NCBI GenBank assembly: GCA_035307765.1
Contig: DATGHU010000013.1
Location: 1-64,000, forward strand
Reading direction: 5' to 3'
DNA: 64,000 nt
Source: a bacterium
GTDB taxonomy: Bacteria; Sysuimicrobiota; Sysuimicrobiia; Sysuimicrobiales; Segetimicrobiaceae
Below, piece after piece: positions 36,950-46,830 of this stretch (the first letter of the stretch is position 1; each line of letters starts with the position of its first letter). Position numbers and translations under genes: made by a program. The notes beneath the pieces were generated by a model that saw nothing but the letters and a program-made list of their open reading frames with translations, was not told the origin of the DNA and did not search any database.

Positions 36950-36989
36950 CGAACACCTGTTTGCGCCCCGGTGATTGTTGTGTTATAAT
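36950..36989 (+). promoter_or_regulatory. lexA promoter with SOS box
   Basis: CGAACACCTGTTTG (36950-36963) matches the Gram-positive-type SOS box CGAAC-N4-GTTCG with one mismatch in the core (GTTT for GTTC). It overlaps a -35-like TTGCGC (36961-36966); 17 bp later is a perfect TATAAT (36984-36989). The spacing and the gene downstream support autoregulation of lexA. Confidence 0.8.
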
Positions 36990-37037
36990 CCGGGAACGTT
37001 CGCAGGCGACTGACGGGGAGTGTGGGGGGGCTGGAGT

Positions 37038-37652
37038 GTGGGCAAAGGGCTGACGAAGCGCCAGCGCGAGATTCTGAACTACGTCATGGATAATATGCAA
37101 TTGCGCGGATACCCGCCCTCGGTCCGCGAGATCGGAGCGGCATTGGGGCTGACGAGCAGCTCGACCGTCCACAGCCACCTCACTGCCCTGGAGAAAAAGG
37201 GATTCATTCACCGCGACCCAAGCAAGCCGCGCGCGATTGAGATCTTGAAGGACGGCGCCAGCCAACCTCCCAAGCGGGTCGTTAACGTCCCCGTGTTGGG
37301 GCGCATCGCCGCGGGGCATCCGCTGTTCGCCGAAGAGAACGTTGAGGATGTCTTTCCCCTCCCCCGCGACCTCGTCCGGGAAGACGCCTCGTTCATCCTC
37401 CGCGTGCGCGGGGACAGCATGATCGAAGCGGGCATCTACGACGGCGATTACATCGTCGTGCGACAGCAGGCGACGGCCAACAACGGGGAGATCGTCGCCG
37501 CGCTCCTCGGCGAGGAGGCGACGGTCAAGCGCTTCTATCGGGAGCGCGACCACATCCGTCTCCAACCCGAGAACCACACCATGGCACCCATCCTCACCCG
37601 CGATGTCACGATCCTCGGAAAGGTCGTGGTCCTGATCCGCCGACTCCCCTAG
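37038..37652 (+). CDS. lexA: LexA repressor
   Basis: A 204-residue SOS repressor and self-cleaving serine protease. The winged-helix DNA-binding domain is [11 protein letters not shown] through [17 protein letters not shown]; the cleavage site is Ala-Gly 92-93 in GRIAAGHPL; the catalytic Ser127 is in [14 protein letters not shown] and Lys164 in [11 protein letters not shown] is used as start (homology begins at LTKRQ); an upstream GTG at 37020 is possible. The SOS box lies about 75 bp upstream. On DNA damage RecA filaments would trigger cleavage. It is convergent with hflX. Confidence 0.95.
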   Translation: MGKGLTKRQREILNYVMDNMQLRGYPPSVREIGAALGLTSSSTVHSHLTALEKKGFIHRDPSKPRAIEILKDGASQPPKRVVNVPVLGRIAAGHPLFAEENVEDVFPLPRDLVREDASFILRVRGDSMIEAGIYDGDYIVVRQQATANNGEIVAALLGEEATVKRFYRERDHIRLQPENHTMAPILTRDVTILGKVVVLIRRLP

Positions 37653-37690
37653 CCGGTCGCTGACGACGGGGGCCGGCGCGCCCGCCGCGG

Positions 37691-38917
37691 CTACCCGCGC
37701 CCTTCCGCCAGGTACGGTCGGAACCGGTCGAGGCCGCTCGCCGGAATCTCAGCTTCCACGGCCACCCCGTCATCCCGATCGTCGCGTCGGAGCACGCGGC
37801 CGTGCGCGTAGATCTGCGCCAGCACCCGGCCGTCGGCGTACGGAATCAGGAGACTGACCCGCCGGGCGGGATCGGGCAGCCGCTGGGAGATCCGCCGCAG
37901 CAGGTTCACCAGCCCCACTCGGTGGAGCGCGGAGATCGGCACGGCATCGGGGATCTCGGCCTGGATGTCCCGCAGCACCTCGCGCGTGATGCGGTCCTGT
38001 TTGTTAATGGCGTTCACCCGCGGGGTCTCCGCGGCCCCCAACTGCACCAGGACGTCTTCCACCGCCGCCATCTGCTCCGCCCAGCGCGGATGGGCCCCGT
38101 CGATGACGTGGACGAGGAGATCGGCGTCCGCCACCTCTTCCAGCGTTGCCCGAAAGGCGGCGACGAGATCGTGCGGCAACTTCTGAATGAACCCGACGGT
38201 GTCGACCAACAGCACTGGACGGTGGTTGGGGAGCCGCGCCTTCCGCACGGTGGGGTCCAGCGTGGCGAAGAGTTTGTCCGCGGTCATCACGCCGGCCTCG
38301 GTCAGGCTGTTGAGAAGTGAGGACTTCCCGGCGTTCGTGTACCCGATCAGCGCGACCAACGGGAGCGCGGCGTCGTGGCGCACCTGCCGTTGCAAACGCC
38401 GGTGCTGCCGCATCGCCGCAATCTCGCGATTGAGATCCGTGATCCGTGCCCGGATCCGCCGCCGATCGGCCTCGAGCTTCGTCTCGCCCGGCCCCCGGGT
38501 GCCGATGCCGCCGCCCAATCGCGACAGCACCACCCCGCGCCCCGCCAGCCTGGGCAGCAGGTACGTCATCTGGGCGAGCTCGACCTGAAGCCGTCCCTCT
38601 CGGGTGCGCGCACGCTGCGCGAAGATGTCGAGCACGAGCGCCGTGCGGTCGAGGACCTTGGTATCAATCCGCCGCTCGAGATTCCGCTGTTGGGCAGGGG
38701 TCAGTTCCTCGTCAAAGATCGCCAGGTCCGCGCCCATCTCGAGGACGCGCGCCCGAATCTCCTCGACCTTCCCGCGCCCCACGAACGTCGTGGGATCGGG
38801 ACGGGCCCGCCGCTGGACGATGATCCCCACCACGGACGCTCCGGCGGTCTCCGCCAGCCGCGTGAGCTCCTCGAGTGTCCCGCCGTCGTCGTCTGAAGAC
38901 GTGAGCCCGACCAGCAC
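37691..38917 (-). CDS. hflX: GTPase HflX
   Basis: A 408-residue ribosome-associated GTPase that splits stalled or hibernating 70S ribosomes. The N-terminal HflX domain has [13 protein letters not shown]; then comes [24 protein letters not shown]; the G domain has GYTNAGKSS (G1), DTVGF (G3), NKQD (G4) and SALH (G5). The start is chosen as GTG with GGAG six bases upstream; no ATG exists nearby, and the long open frame upstream overlaps the aminotransferase gene in another frame and is not coding. Length then matches the family. Confidence 0.9.
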   Translation of the reverse strand: MLVGLTSSDDDGGTLEELTRLAETAGASVVGIIVQRRARPDPTTFVGRGKVEEIRARVLEMGADLAIFDEELTPAQQRNLERRIDTKVLDRTALVLDIFAQRARTREGRLQVELAQMTYLLPRLAGRGVVLSRLGGGIGTRGPGETKLEADRRRIRARITDLNREIAAMRQHRRLQRQVRHDAALPLVALIGYTNAGKSSLLNSLTEAGVMTADKLFATLDPTVRKARLPNHRPVLLVDTVGFIQKLPHDLVAAFRATLEEVADADLLVHVIDGAHPRWAEQMAAVEDVLVQLGAAETPRVNAINKQDRITREVLRDIQAEIPDAVPISALHRVGLVNLLRRISQRLPDPARRVSLLIPYADGRVLAQIYAHGRVLRRDDRDDGVAVEAEIPASGLDRFRPYLAEGRG

Positions 38918-39039
38918 CGCGCGCTCCGACCGCCCGTCCGCGACTTGAAAGAGAGAGGAACGCTCGCGGTCCGCTGGATGAAGCCCCCGACGAAGCTTGC
39001 GGCCTTGAGGGGTCCCCGTGGTCCGGATCGTCCTTCCCC

Positions 39040-40224
39040 CTACCGGATCGTCGGGGGGGCGGCCACCCTCAACCGGTCCCGGATCCGCCGGATCGCCTCC
39101 GCGAACCGGTCGTCGGACGCCGTCAGGGAGACGCGGATATAGTCGGTTCCCCGTTCGCCGTACCCCACGCCGGGTGCCACCGCGACCCCAGCATCCTCGA
39201 GCAGGTGCGCGGCGAAAGACACCGAGGTGTAGCCGGCGGGCACCGGAACCCAGAGATAGAAGGTCGCCCGCGGCATCGGCACGTCCAACCCGGCTTCGCG
39301 CAGACCCTTCACGACCGCGTTTCGCCGGGCCTCCCAGATCGCCACGCGCTCGCGGACCGGCTCTTGGGGACCGGTGAGGGCCGCCACGCCCGCGGCCTGA
39401 ATCGCCGCGAACTGCCCGCTGTCGATGTTGGTCTTGAGCGTGCCCAAGGCCCCGAGCGCGTCGGCGTTCCCGACGGCAAACCCCAAGCGCCATCCCGTCA
39501 TGCAGTACGTCTTGCTCAGCGAGTGGAGCTCGATTCCGACCTCCATCGCCCCCCGGGCCTGCAGGAAGCTCGGCGGTCGGTATCCCTCATACGCGATCTC
39601 CGAGTAGGTGTTGTCGTGAACGATCAGGATGCCGTGCCGGCGCGCGAAATCGGCGACGTCGTTGAAAAAAGACAGATCGGCGGTGGCGGCGGTGGGATTG
39701 TTTGGGTAGTTCAAGAAGAACACCTTCGCCCGGCGGGCGACCGCGTCGGGAATCGCCCCCAGGTCGGGCAGCCATCCCTGATCGCGGCGCAGTGGCACCG
39801 GATAGGGTTCCCCCTCCGCCATGATCGTGGCGGTCGCGTACACCGGGTACCCTGGGTCGCTCACCAGCGCAACGTCGCCGGGATTCACGAACACCCAGGG
39901 AATATGCGCCAGCCCTTCCTTCGAACCGATCAGCACCAGCGTCTCGCGGTCTGGGTCGAGGGAGACGCCGAAGCGGCGCGCGTACCATCCCACGATCGCG
40001 CGCCTGAGGTCGGCGGTGCCCTGGTAGGGCGGATAGGTATGCGTCGCCGGGTTGCGCGCGGCGTCGGTGAGCGCTGCGATGATGTGCGGGGGGGTGGGGA
40101 GATCGGGATCCCCAATCGAGAGGTTGATCACATCGACCCCCGTCGCCCGAAGCGCAGCCCGCTTCCGATCCAGGTCGGCAAACAGGTACGGCGGTATGCT
40201 CTGCATCCGGCGTGCGAGCTCCAT
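39040..40224 (-). CDS. dapL: LL-diaminopimelate aminotransferase-like enzyme
   Basis: A 394-residue fold-type I aminotransferase. [13 protein letters not shown], the [14 protein letters not shown] block, [20 protein letters not shown]-type [10 protein letters not shown] and the Schiff-base Lys238 in [15 protein letters not shown] match DapL (the branch found in Firmicutes, Chloroflexi and archaea), which makes LL-diaminopimelate directly from tetrahydrodipicolinate. Aspartate or other aminotransferases of the same branch cannot be excluded. It starts with ATG. It lies between miaA and hflX on the same strand, in the usual position for housekeeping genes here. Confidence 0.82.
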   Translation of the reverse strand: MELARRMQSIPPYLFADLDRKRAALRATGVDVINLSIGDPDLPTPPHIIAALTDAARNPATHTYPPYQGTADLRRAIVGWYARRFGVSLDPDRETLVLIGSKEGLAHIPWVFVNPGDVALVSDPGYPVYATATIMAEGEPYPVPLRRDQGWLPDLGAIPDAVARRAKVFFLNYPNNPTAATADLSFFNDVADFARRHGILIVHDNTYSEIAYEGYRPPSFLQARGAMEVGIELHSLSKTYCMTGWRLGFAVGNADALGALGTLKTNIDSGQFAAIQAAGVAALTGPQEPVRERVAIWEARRNAVVKGLREAGLDVPMPRATFYLWVPVPAGYTSVSFAAHLLEDAGVAVAPGVGYGERGTDYIRVSLTASDDRFAEAIRRIRDRLRVAAPPTIR

Positions 40225-40268
40225 TCAGGCCCTCCCCCACTCGGTGATGCCTTCCGACTCCCGAGTGG

Positions 40269-41210
40269 TTACATCGTGATCATAACACGGATTTGCTCGG
40301 CCACCGCCTCGGGGGGGGCTTCGCCAACGTCCAGCCACCGGTAGCGCCGGTCGGCGCGAAACCAGGTCGATTGCCGCTTTGCGTACCGCCGGGTGTTGCG
40401 CCGGAGAATCTCACCGGCCTCCTCCAGCGACACGCTGCCGTCTAGGTGCGCGGCGATCTCCTTGTACCCCAGCCCTTGGAGCGCCGGGAGCGTTCTGGAG
40501 AATCCCGTCCGAAGCAGCGAGCGGACCTCCTCCACCAGGCCCGCCGCCAGATGCTGGTCGATCCGGCGGCGGATCCGCGCCTGCAGCAGACTTCCGTCCA
40601 TCGTCAGCGCGAACATGGCGACCCCCGGCACCGGCGCGCGGTCGACGGTCGCCGGGAGCAGCGCCTGCTGGAGCATCGAGATCGGCACCCCCGTGCCGGC
40701 GTGCACCTCGAGGGCGCGAATGATCCGCCGGACGTTGTGCGGATGCACCCGCATCGCCGCGGCGGGGTCCACCAGGAGAAGCCGCCGGTAGAGGGTTCCC
40801 GGACCGCCGGCGTGTTCTTCTGCTTCCAACTCCGCGCGCAGGGGCCAGTTCGGGGGGGCCGATGGGATCCGGAGATCGTCCACGACCGCCCGAATGTACA
40901 GCCCCGTCCCTCCCACCAGCAGCGCGACGCGGTGGCGCCCGCGGATCCCCTCAAGGGCGACCCGGGCGAGGCGCTGGTAGTCGGCGAGGGTGACGATTTC
41001 GTCTGGAGCCGCGACGTCGATCAGGTGGTGCGGCACGCGCCGCCGGTCCTCCGGGGTCGGCTTGGCCGTGCCGATGTCCATCCCCCGGTAGAGCGTCCTG
41101 GAGTCGGCAGAAACGATCTCGGCGTCGAGCCGTTCGGCGAGCGCGACCGCGATCGCGGTCTTTCCGATGGCGGTCGGTCCCCCGATGACGATCAGGGCGG
41201 GAGCGCTCAC
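40269..41210 (-). CDS. miaA: tRNA dimethylallyltransferase MiaA
   Basis: A 313-residue enzyme that adds dimethylallyl to A37 of tRNAs reading UNN codons. The P-loop GPTAIGKT, SADSRTLYRGMDIGTAKP, the GGTGLYIRAV loop and LGYKEIAAHL with the C-terminal RRNTRRYAKRQSTWFR are intact. It is upstream of dapL and hflX on the minus strand, and the MiaB enzyme that completes the same modification (ms2i6A37) is encoded at 46831-48165. The HEPN-like gene ends 9 nt upstream of its start. Confidence 0.95.
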   Translation of the reverse strand: MSAPALIVIGGPTAIGKTAIAVALAERLDAEIVSADSRTLYRGMDIGTAKPTPEDRRRVPHHLIDVAAPDEIVTLADYQRLARVALEGIRGRHRVALLVGGTGLYIRAVVDDLRIPSAPPNWPLRAELEAEEHAGGPGTLYRRLLLVDPAAAMRVHPHNVRRIIRALEVHAGTGVPISMLQQALLPATVDRAPVPGVAMFALTMDGSLLQARIRRRIDQHLAAGLVEEVRSLLRTGFSRTLPALQGLGYKEIAAHLDGSVSLEEAGEILRRNTRRYAKRQSTWFRADRRYRWLDVGEAPPEAVAEQIRVMITM

Positions 41211-41219
41211 CCCGCGGGC

Positions 41220-42236
41220 CTAGTGTCTCCGCCGGCGCCGGCGGCGCCGCGCGGGCGGGACGACGGAGGCGGGGGGTGCGACCACCGGGCCCCCCGCCGG
41301 AACGACGGGGGTGGGCGTCGGGGTCGCGTCGGCAGTTGAGGCGCGAGCGGTCACGGCCGGGGTGCCGGTCAGCCGCGAGCGGTGGGGACGGTCATCGAGC
41401 CAGACGAACTGGCGAGGGGCGGACCTCCGATCGAACGCGTAGAACCCCTGATAGAGCGAGCGGGCGATCTCCACCGCCTTCGCCGCGTTCTCGGCGGAGA
41501 GCAACGCCTCGATCCGCGTCTCCCCGCCCCGACCGGCGTGCTGCACGTCCTCGTACTCCCCCTTATAGTGGGTGAGCATGTTTCGCCAAGTTCGCAGCTC
41601 GGACATGGCGCGGAGCTCCTTGCCCTCCTCGCCGAAGGTCTTCCCCGTCTTGCTCACGAGACGCGTGACCTCCATCCACTTGCCCTCCGGCGACATCCGA
41701 TCGTAATGCCGATACCGGCCGCCCAGCCGATCCGCCCCGACCATGTTGATGAACGCCTCCAGGGCGAGGAACGACATCAGGAGCGCGACCAAGCTGTGAG
41801 TCTGCTCCCCCTCCCGGTTTGGCGGCGAGGCGTGCGCGCACCGCGCCGCGGCATCCGCATGCTCGCGGGCGAGGGCAAACATTGTCTGCTCGAGATGGGT
41901 TCGCTCCCATGCCTGCTCCCCCGTCCCCGCCTCCGCCGCCGCTCCCCCCACCGCAGCCGGGCTGGGAGGGACACCGGGAGATGCGGGGAGCGCGGCCGGA
42001 GATTTTCTGGTGGGACGGCGCCGCCGACGCCGGATCGGCTTGGCCGCGCCCCCGACCGCCGGCTGGTCCGAGGGCGTGACGCCCGGCGCCTGCCCGTCCG
42101 TGCTGGATTCGGTGGCAACGTCCCTGAACACGGGGGCGATCGGAGCCGGCGGGGGCGCCGGCAATGCGGAGGGCGCCTCCGGGAGGGGAGTGATCCCGGC
42201 GGGGCGGTGCCGCCGGCGCTGCCTCGGCCTGGTCAT
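41220..42236 (-). CDS. Putative HEPN-domain protein with basic disordered ends
   Basis: A 338-residue protein. Residues 1-115 are Pro/Ala/Arg-rich and disordered (a run of six Arg near 69-74). The central part (about 115-265) is helical: LVALLMSFLALEAFINMVGADRLGG, then RLVSKTGKTFGEEGKELRAMSELRTW, with Arg218-N-M-L-T-His223. An R-x4-H at the end of such a helix, with the LEAFINM helix before it, is the hallmark of HEPN nucleases. The C-terminus is Pro-rich and ends in eight Arg and His, suggesting RNA or DNA binding. The start ATG is chosen where homology-like composition begins; the frame stays open far upstream without being coding. It is divergent from mutS. Confidence 0.65.
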   Translation of the reverse strand: MTRPRQRRRHRPAGITPLPEAPSALPAPPPAPIAPVFRDVATESSTDGQAPGVTPSDQPAVGGAAKPIRRRRRRPTRKSPAALPASPGVPPSPAAVGGAAAEAGTGEQAWERTHLEQTMFALAREHADAAARCAHASPPNREGEQTHSLVALLMSFLALEAFINMVGADRLGGRYRHYDRMSPEGKWMEVTRLVSKTGKTFGEEGKELRAMSELRTWRNMLTHYKGEYEDVQHAGRGGETRIEALLSAENAAKAVEIARSLYQGFYAFDRRSAPRQFVWLDDRPHRSRLTGTPAVTARASTADATPTPTPVVPAGGPVVAPPASVVPPARRRRRRRRH

Positions 42237-42314
42237 ACATCTCAGTTCGGCGGCTCCGCTCGCGCCTCCCCCCAAGGGGGACCCCGACCGGGGGCGCCGA
42301 AGAAAGGGGTGGCC

Positions 42315-45020
42315 ATGAGCAGCCTTACCCCGATGATGCAGCAGTACCGCTCGCTGAAGGATCAACACCCCAACGCGGTTCTGCTCTTCCGCCTCGGTGA
42401 TTTCTTCGAAGCGTTCGACGAGGACGCGGCCATTGTGGCGCGCGAGCTCCAGCTCACCCTGACGAGCCGGCCGGTGGCCAAGGGCCGGCGAATCCCGATG
42501 TGTGGCATCCCCCATCACGCGCTGCACACCTACGTGCGACGGCTGATCGATCGGGGACACCGGGTCGCGATCTGCGACCAGGTCGAGGATCCGAAACACA
42601 CGCGGACGCTGGTTCGCCGGGAAGTCGTCCGCATCGTCACGCCGGGCACCGTGATCGAGGACGACCTCCTCACCCCCCGCGAGAACAACTTCCTTGCCGC
42701 GGTGATGCGGCGACCGCGGTCGACGCGAGGGGCCGAGGGGGCAGGTCGGGCCGACGGCTGGGGGATGGCTTGGGCCGACCTCTCCACCGGCGAGTTCTTC
42801 GCGATGGAGGGAGAGGCCGGGGTCGAGCTGTCCGACACGCTGGCGCTGTGGCACCCGCGAGAGGTTCTGGTTCCCGATGATCCCGAGATGATCGCGGTCA
42901 CCGTCGAGGGGATCACCACCACGCCATGCGACGCGCAATGGTTCGACCCCGAGGCCGCGGCTCGCATCCTGCGCGACCATTTGGGGGTGGCGACCCTCGA
43001 CGCCTTCGGGCTCGCGGAGGCCCCCCTCGCCACCGGCGCGGCAGGAGCGCTCATCCTGTACCTCCGCGAGACCCAAAAGGGCGCGCTGCCGCACCTCCGC
43101 AACCTCCGACTGATCCCCCGCGAATCCGCGCTGGTCTTCGATGAGGCCACCCAGCGGGCGCTCGCCCTGTGGCCGGCGTCGAGGGACGGCAGGGGAGGCG
43201 AGACGCTCCTCGATGTGCTCGATCTGTCGGAGACCCCGATGGGCGGCCGACTCCTCAGGCGGTGGCTGCAGCACCCCTTGATCGATCTCGCCGCGCTCGA
43301 GGCGCGCTTGAATGGAGTGGAATCCTTCGTCGGCAACGCCTCCGCCCGCGAGGCGCTGCGCGCCCGCCTGCGGACCGTGGGGGACATCGAGCGGTTGGCC
43401 GGGCGGCTGGCCCACGAGGCGGGGTCCCCTCGCGACCTCGCCGCCCTCCGGAACTCCCTCCAGGCGCTGCCGCCCATTCCGCCGCTCCTCGCCGGGATGG
43501 CCGACGTCGGCATCCAGGGGTTCCTGCCGGCCCTTGCGGTCCCGCCGGAGGTCGGCGAGCTTCTGCAGCTTAGCCTGGTCGATGCCCCCCCGCTCTCTCC
43601 AAAGGACGGTGGGCTGATCCGGCCGGGGGTCGACCCCGAAATCGACCGCCTGCGTGCGGGGAGCCGGGAGGCCCGCGAGTGGATGGCGGCGTTGGAGGCG
43701 GCCGAACGCGCCCGAACCGGCATCCGCAGCCTCAAGGTCGGCTACAACCAGGTGATGGGCTACTACATCGAGGTAAGCAAGGCCAACGAACGCCTCGTCC
43801 CGCCCGACTACATCCGCAAAGGGACGCTGGTCGGCGCGGAGCGGTACATCACGGCGGAGATGAAGGACCGCGAGGCGCTGATCCTGACGGCGCAAGAGCG
43901 CATCGCGATGCGGGAATACGAGGTCTTCTGCGCGCTTCGCGACGCCGTCCGCGCCGACCTCGGCCCGCTCCAATCCGCCGCCCGCGCGCTCGCCGAGCTC
44001 GACGCCCTGTCCGCGCTCGCCGAGGTCGCGGTCCGCCACCGCTACGTCCGGCCGCGTCTCTCCCTCGACGGGGGCCTGCGAATCGTGGAAGGGCGGCACC
44101 CCGCGGTGGAGCGGGCGATCGGCCCCCAGCGGTTCGTCCCAAACGATCTCTCCCTGGGGGTCGACGGCCGCACCATCCTCATCGTCACCGGTCCGAACTT
44201 CGGCGGGAAGAGCACCTACATCCGCCAGGCCGCGCTCATCGTGATCATGGCCCAGATCGGCTCCTACGTTCCCGCGCGGGAGGCGGAGATCGGTCTGGTC
44301 GACCGGATCTTTACCCGGGTGGGGGCCACGGACGACCTCACCGCCGGACGCAGCACATTCCTGAACGAGATGATCGAGGTCGCCCGCATCCTCACCCAGG
44401 CCACGGCCCGCAGCTTGGTGATCTTAGACGAGGTCGGCCGGGGCACCAGCACGTACGATGGGATGAGCCTGGCCTGGGCCGTCGTCGAGGACCTGCACGA
44501 CCGGGTGGGGGCCCGCACCCTCTTCGCCACACACTACCACGAGCTCACGGAGCTGGCCCCCCAACTCGCCCGCGTGGGCAACATCCAGGTCCTCATCAAG
44601 GAGGCCGGCCGGGATATCGTGTTCCTCCACCGCGTCGCCGACGGAGCGGCGGCGTCGTCCTACGGGATCCATGTGGCTCGCCTGGCCGGGGTCCCCGAGC
44701 CGGTGATCGAGCGGGCACGCGAGGTGCTGGCGGGGTTGGAGGCAGCCTCCGGATCCGCGCGGCCCCCCCGCGGTCGACGGGGCCCGTCGCGCGGCCGGCA
44801 GCTGCCGCTGCTGCTCCCCTCCGCCGTCGAAGAGGCCCTCCGCCAAGCCGATCTCGCCCGGATGACCCCGCTCGATGCCTTGAACTTCCTGTCCACCCTG
44901 CGGGCGCAGCTCGAGCCGAAGACCGCCACGCCCGAGGCCCCCGAATCCGACCCCGGCGGGGGCGGGCGATCCGGCAGCACCGTGATCCCGTTCCCCCCGC
45001 GTCCCCAACGCGGATCATGA
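42315..45020 (+). CDS. mutS: DNA mismatch repair protein MutS
   Basis: A 901-residue MutS1. The N-terminal mismatch-recognition domain has the FxE motif (GDFFEAF; Phe rather than Tyr at the middle position). The ATPase domain has TGPNFGGKST (Walker A near residue 625-633; canonical Met is Phe here), the signature STFLNEM, DEVGRGTSTYDG (Walker B) and ATHYHEL. The C-terminal region holds a Pro/Arg-rich linker. The ATG has AAGGGG five bases upstream. It is coupled to mutL by a 4-nt ATGA overlap. Confidence 0.97.
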   Translation: MSSLTPMMQQYRSLKDQHPNAVLLFRLGDFFEAFDEDAAIVARELQLTLTSRPVAKGRRIPMCGIPHHALHTYVRRLIDRGHRVAICDQVEDPKHTRTLVRREVVRIVTPGTVIEDDLLTPRENNFLAAVMRRPRSTRGAEGAGRADGWGMAWADLSTGEFFAMEGEAGVELSDTLALWHPREVLVPDDPEMIAVTVEGITTTPCDAQWFDPEAAARILRDHLGVATLDAFGLAEAPLATGAAGALILYLRETQKGALPHLRNLRLIPRESALVFDEATQRALALWPASRDGRGGETLLDVLDLSETPMGGRLLRRWLQHPLIDLAALEARLNGVESFVGNASAREALRARLRTVGDIERLAGRLAHEAGSPRDLAALRNSLQALPPIPPLLAGMADVGIQGFLPALAVPPEVGELLQLSLVDAPPLSPKDGGLIRPGVDPEIDRLRAGSREAREWMAALEAAERARTGIRSLKVGYNQVMGYYIEVSKANERLVPPDYIRKGTLVGAERYITAEMKDREALILTAQERIAMREYEVFCALRDAVRADLGPLQSAARALAELDALSALAEVAVRHRYVRPRLSLDGGLRIVEGRHPAVERAIGPQRFVPNDLSLGVDGRTILIVTGPNFGGKSTYIRQAALIVIMAQIGSYVPAREAEIGLVDRIFTRVGATDDLTAGRSTFLNEMIEVARILTQATARSLVILDEVGRGTSTYDGMSLAWAVVEDLHDRVGARTLFATHYHELTELAPQLARVGNIQVLIKEAGRDIVFLHRVADGAAASSYGIHVARLAGVPEPVIERAREVLAGLEAASGSARPPRGRRGPSRGRQLPLLLPSAVEEALRQADLARMTPLDALNFLSTLRAQLEPKTATPEAPESDPGGGGRSGSTVIPFPPRPQRGS

Positions 45021-46750
45021 CGCAGAGCCCGATCCAAGTCCTTCCCCGAAGCGCCGCGGAACGCATCGCGGCCGGCGAGGTCGTAGAACGCCCGGCGTCG
45101 GTGGTGAAGGAGCTGGTCGAGAACAGCCTCGATGCGGAGGCCCGCCGCATCACCGTCGAGATCGCCGGGGCGGGCCGGCGGCTGATCCGGGTCAGCGACG
45201 ACGGCACGGGGATCCCGCAGGTGGAGCTCCGGGTCGCCTTCCAGCGGTTCGCGACCAACAAGATCCGCAGCGCGGAGGATCTGCAGCGGCTCCACACCTA
45301 TGGGTTCAGGGGCGAAGCGCTCCCCAGCATCGCCGCCGTCGCGCGGGTTCAGATGGTGACGCGCCCCGCCGGCGAGGAGGCGGCCCGCATTCTCGTCTCC
45401 GGGGGCACCGAGGAAGCCGTCGGCCCCGCCAGCGGCCCCTACGGGACCACCGTCGCCGTGGAGGACCTCTTCTTCAACACCCCGGCGCGGCGGCAATTCT
45501 TGAAGTCGCCCGCCCGCGAGGCCGCGGTGATCGTCGAGACGGTCGAGGCGCTGGCCCTGGCCGCGCCGGAGGTGGGCTTCCGGCTGGTCGATGACGGGCG
45601 CGAGGTGTTCTGGTATCCCCCGGAAGGGTTCTTCGAGCGGGCGCGGCGCGTGCTGGGGTCGCAGGCGGCCGAGCAGGCCATCGACCTGTCGGCCGGTGGT
45701 GGGATCGCGGCACTCGCCGGGGTGCTCGGCATGCCCCAGGTCGCGCAGCGGCGGCGGACGCACCAGTGGTTCCTCGTCAACGGCCGTCCGGTGCGGAGCC
45801 CTCTGCTGGCCCGCGCGCTCGCCCAAGCCTACCACACGCTGATCCCGGACGACCGGTACGCAGCGGCGGTGCTCGGCCTTCGCTTGCCCCCCGCCGAGGT
45901 CGACGCCAACATCCACCCCCGCAAGACCGAGGTCCGGTTCGTCCGCGAGCGGCAGATCTTCGACGAGGTCGTGCGCGAGGTCCGGCGCGCTCTGCACCGC
46001 GTGCCGCTGCTGCACGTCGTCCCGTCAGATGCGGCCGGAATGGCCCGCGAGGACCCGGCTCCGATCCCGGCCGCCCGCGGATCGTCTCCCGATCTGCGCG
46101 TTCCTCCGACCGCGCCCGCAACGGGAGGGACCCTCTGGGAAGCCGGGGCCCCGCTCACGGATCGACGGTGGCCGGCGATCAGGGTGATCGGGCAGCTGGC
46201 CCTCACGTATATCGTCGGCCAATCCGGCGGAGATCTCGTCTTGATCGACCAGCACGCGGCCCACGAGCGCGTCCTCTACGAGCAGTTGATCGCGCGCAAG
46301 ACTGGCGAAGGCGGGCGGGCCCAAGGCCTCGCGGTCCCGGAAGTCGTGGAGTTGACGCCGGGCGAAGCCGCGCTCCTGCCGGAGCTGGCGCCCGCGCTGG
46401 AGGAACTCGGATTCGGCATCGAGGACTTCGGGCGGGCAACGGTCCGGCTTTCGTCGGTGCCGGCGATCGCGGCCGCCCGGGCGCCGGGGGACGTGTTCCG
46501 CGCCTGCCTCACGGATCTCGCGGACGATCACGGCGCGCACGCCGGCCGGTCACTCGAAGAGCGGCTGGCGATTGCGACCGCCTGTCACACCGCCGTGCGG
46601 GCCGGCGATCCTCTGAACGCCGAGACGATGGCGGATCTCCTCACCGCCCTGGCGCGGGCGAAGGACCCGTTCTCGTGCTTCCACGGACGCCCGACACTGG
46701 TGAGGGTTCGAGGGGCCGAGATCGAGAAATGGTTCTACCGCCGGACGTAA
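45017..46750 (+). CDS. mutL: DNA mismatch repair protein MutL
   Basis: A 577-residue GHKL ATPase and mismatch-repair mediator. The N-terminal ATPase has VVERPASVVKELVENSLDA, SDDGTGI, and YGFRGEAL; the C-terminal domain has the metal-binding endonuclease motif DQHAAHERVLYE (DQHAx2Ex4E, about residues 411-422), ACHTAVRAG and CFHGRP. The intact endonuclease motif implies strand nicking without MutH, as in most bacteria outside the gamma-proteobacteria. The start overlaps the mutS stop (ATGA). It is convergent with miaB; a palindrome GGGGTCGACCCC lies just after it at 46760-46771. Confidence 0.97.
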   Translation: MTQSPIQVLPRSAAERIAAGEVVERPASVVKELVENSLDAEARRITVEIAGAGRRLIRVSDDGTGIPQVELRVAFQRFATNKIRSAEDLQRLHTYGFRGEALPSIAAVARVQMVTRPAGEEAARILVSGGTEEAVGPASGPYGTTVAVEDLFFNTPARRQFLKSPAREAAVIVETVEALALAAPEVGFRLVDDGREVFWYPPEGFFERARRVLGSQAAEQAIDLSAGGGIAALAGVLGMPQVAQRRRTHQWFLVNGRPVRSPLLARALAQAYHTLIPDDRYAAAVLGLRLPPAEVDANIHPRKTEVRFVRERQIFDEVVREVRRALHRVPLLHVVPSDAAGMAREDPAPIPAARGSSPDLRVPPTAPATGGTLWEAGAPLTDRRWPAIRVIGQLALTYIVGQSGGDLVLIDQHAAHERVLYEQLIARKTGEGGRAQGLAVPEVVELTPGEAALLPELAPALEELGFGIEDFGRATVRLSSVPAIAAARAPGDVFRACLTDLADDHGAHAGRSLEERLAIATACHTAVRAGDPLNAETMADLLTALARAKDPFSCFHGRPTLVRVRGAEIEKWFYRRT

Positions 46751-46830
46751 CCGCCGGACGGGGTCGACCCCCCGGGCGCCCGCCCTCCCTGGACGCCATC
46801 GACGGACGGCACTGAACCGCAGGTGCCCGC

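Noticed and set aside
36989-37000. GAACGTTC palindrome after the lexA -10
   Set aside because: It lacks the four-base spacer of the SOS box; likely incidental.
38918-39493. Open frame upstream of the HflX start
   Set aside because: It overlaps the dapL coding region in another frame and is Arg/Gly-rich with no family features.
41382-42314. The open frame continuing in front of mutS for over 900 bases
   Set aside because: It overlaps the HEPN-like gene antisense, has no mutS-family homology and the ribosome site is at 42315. High GC leaves long stop-free frames.
42237-44099. Long minus-strand open frame opposite mutS
   Set aside because: It reads through antisense of the mutS N-terminal and core domains with no recognisable domain; only the part from 42236 down looks like protein.
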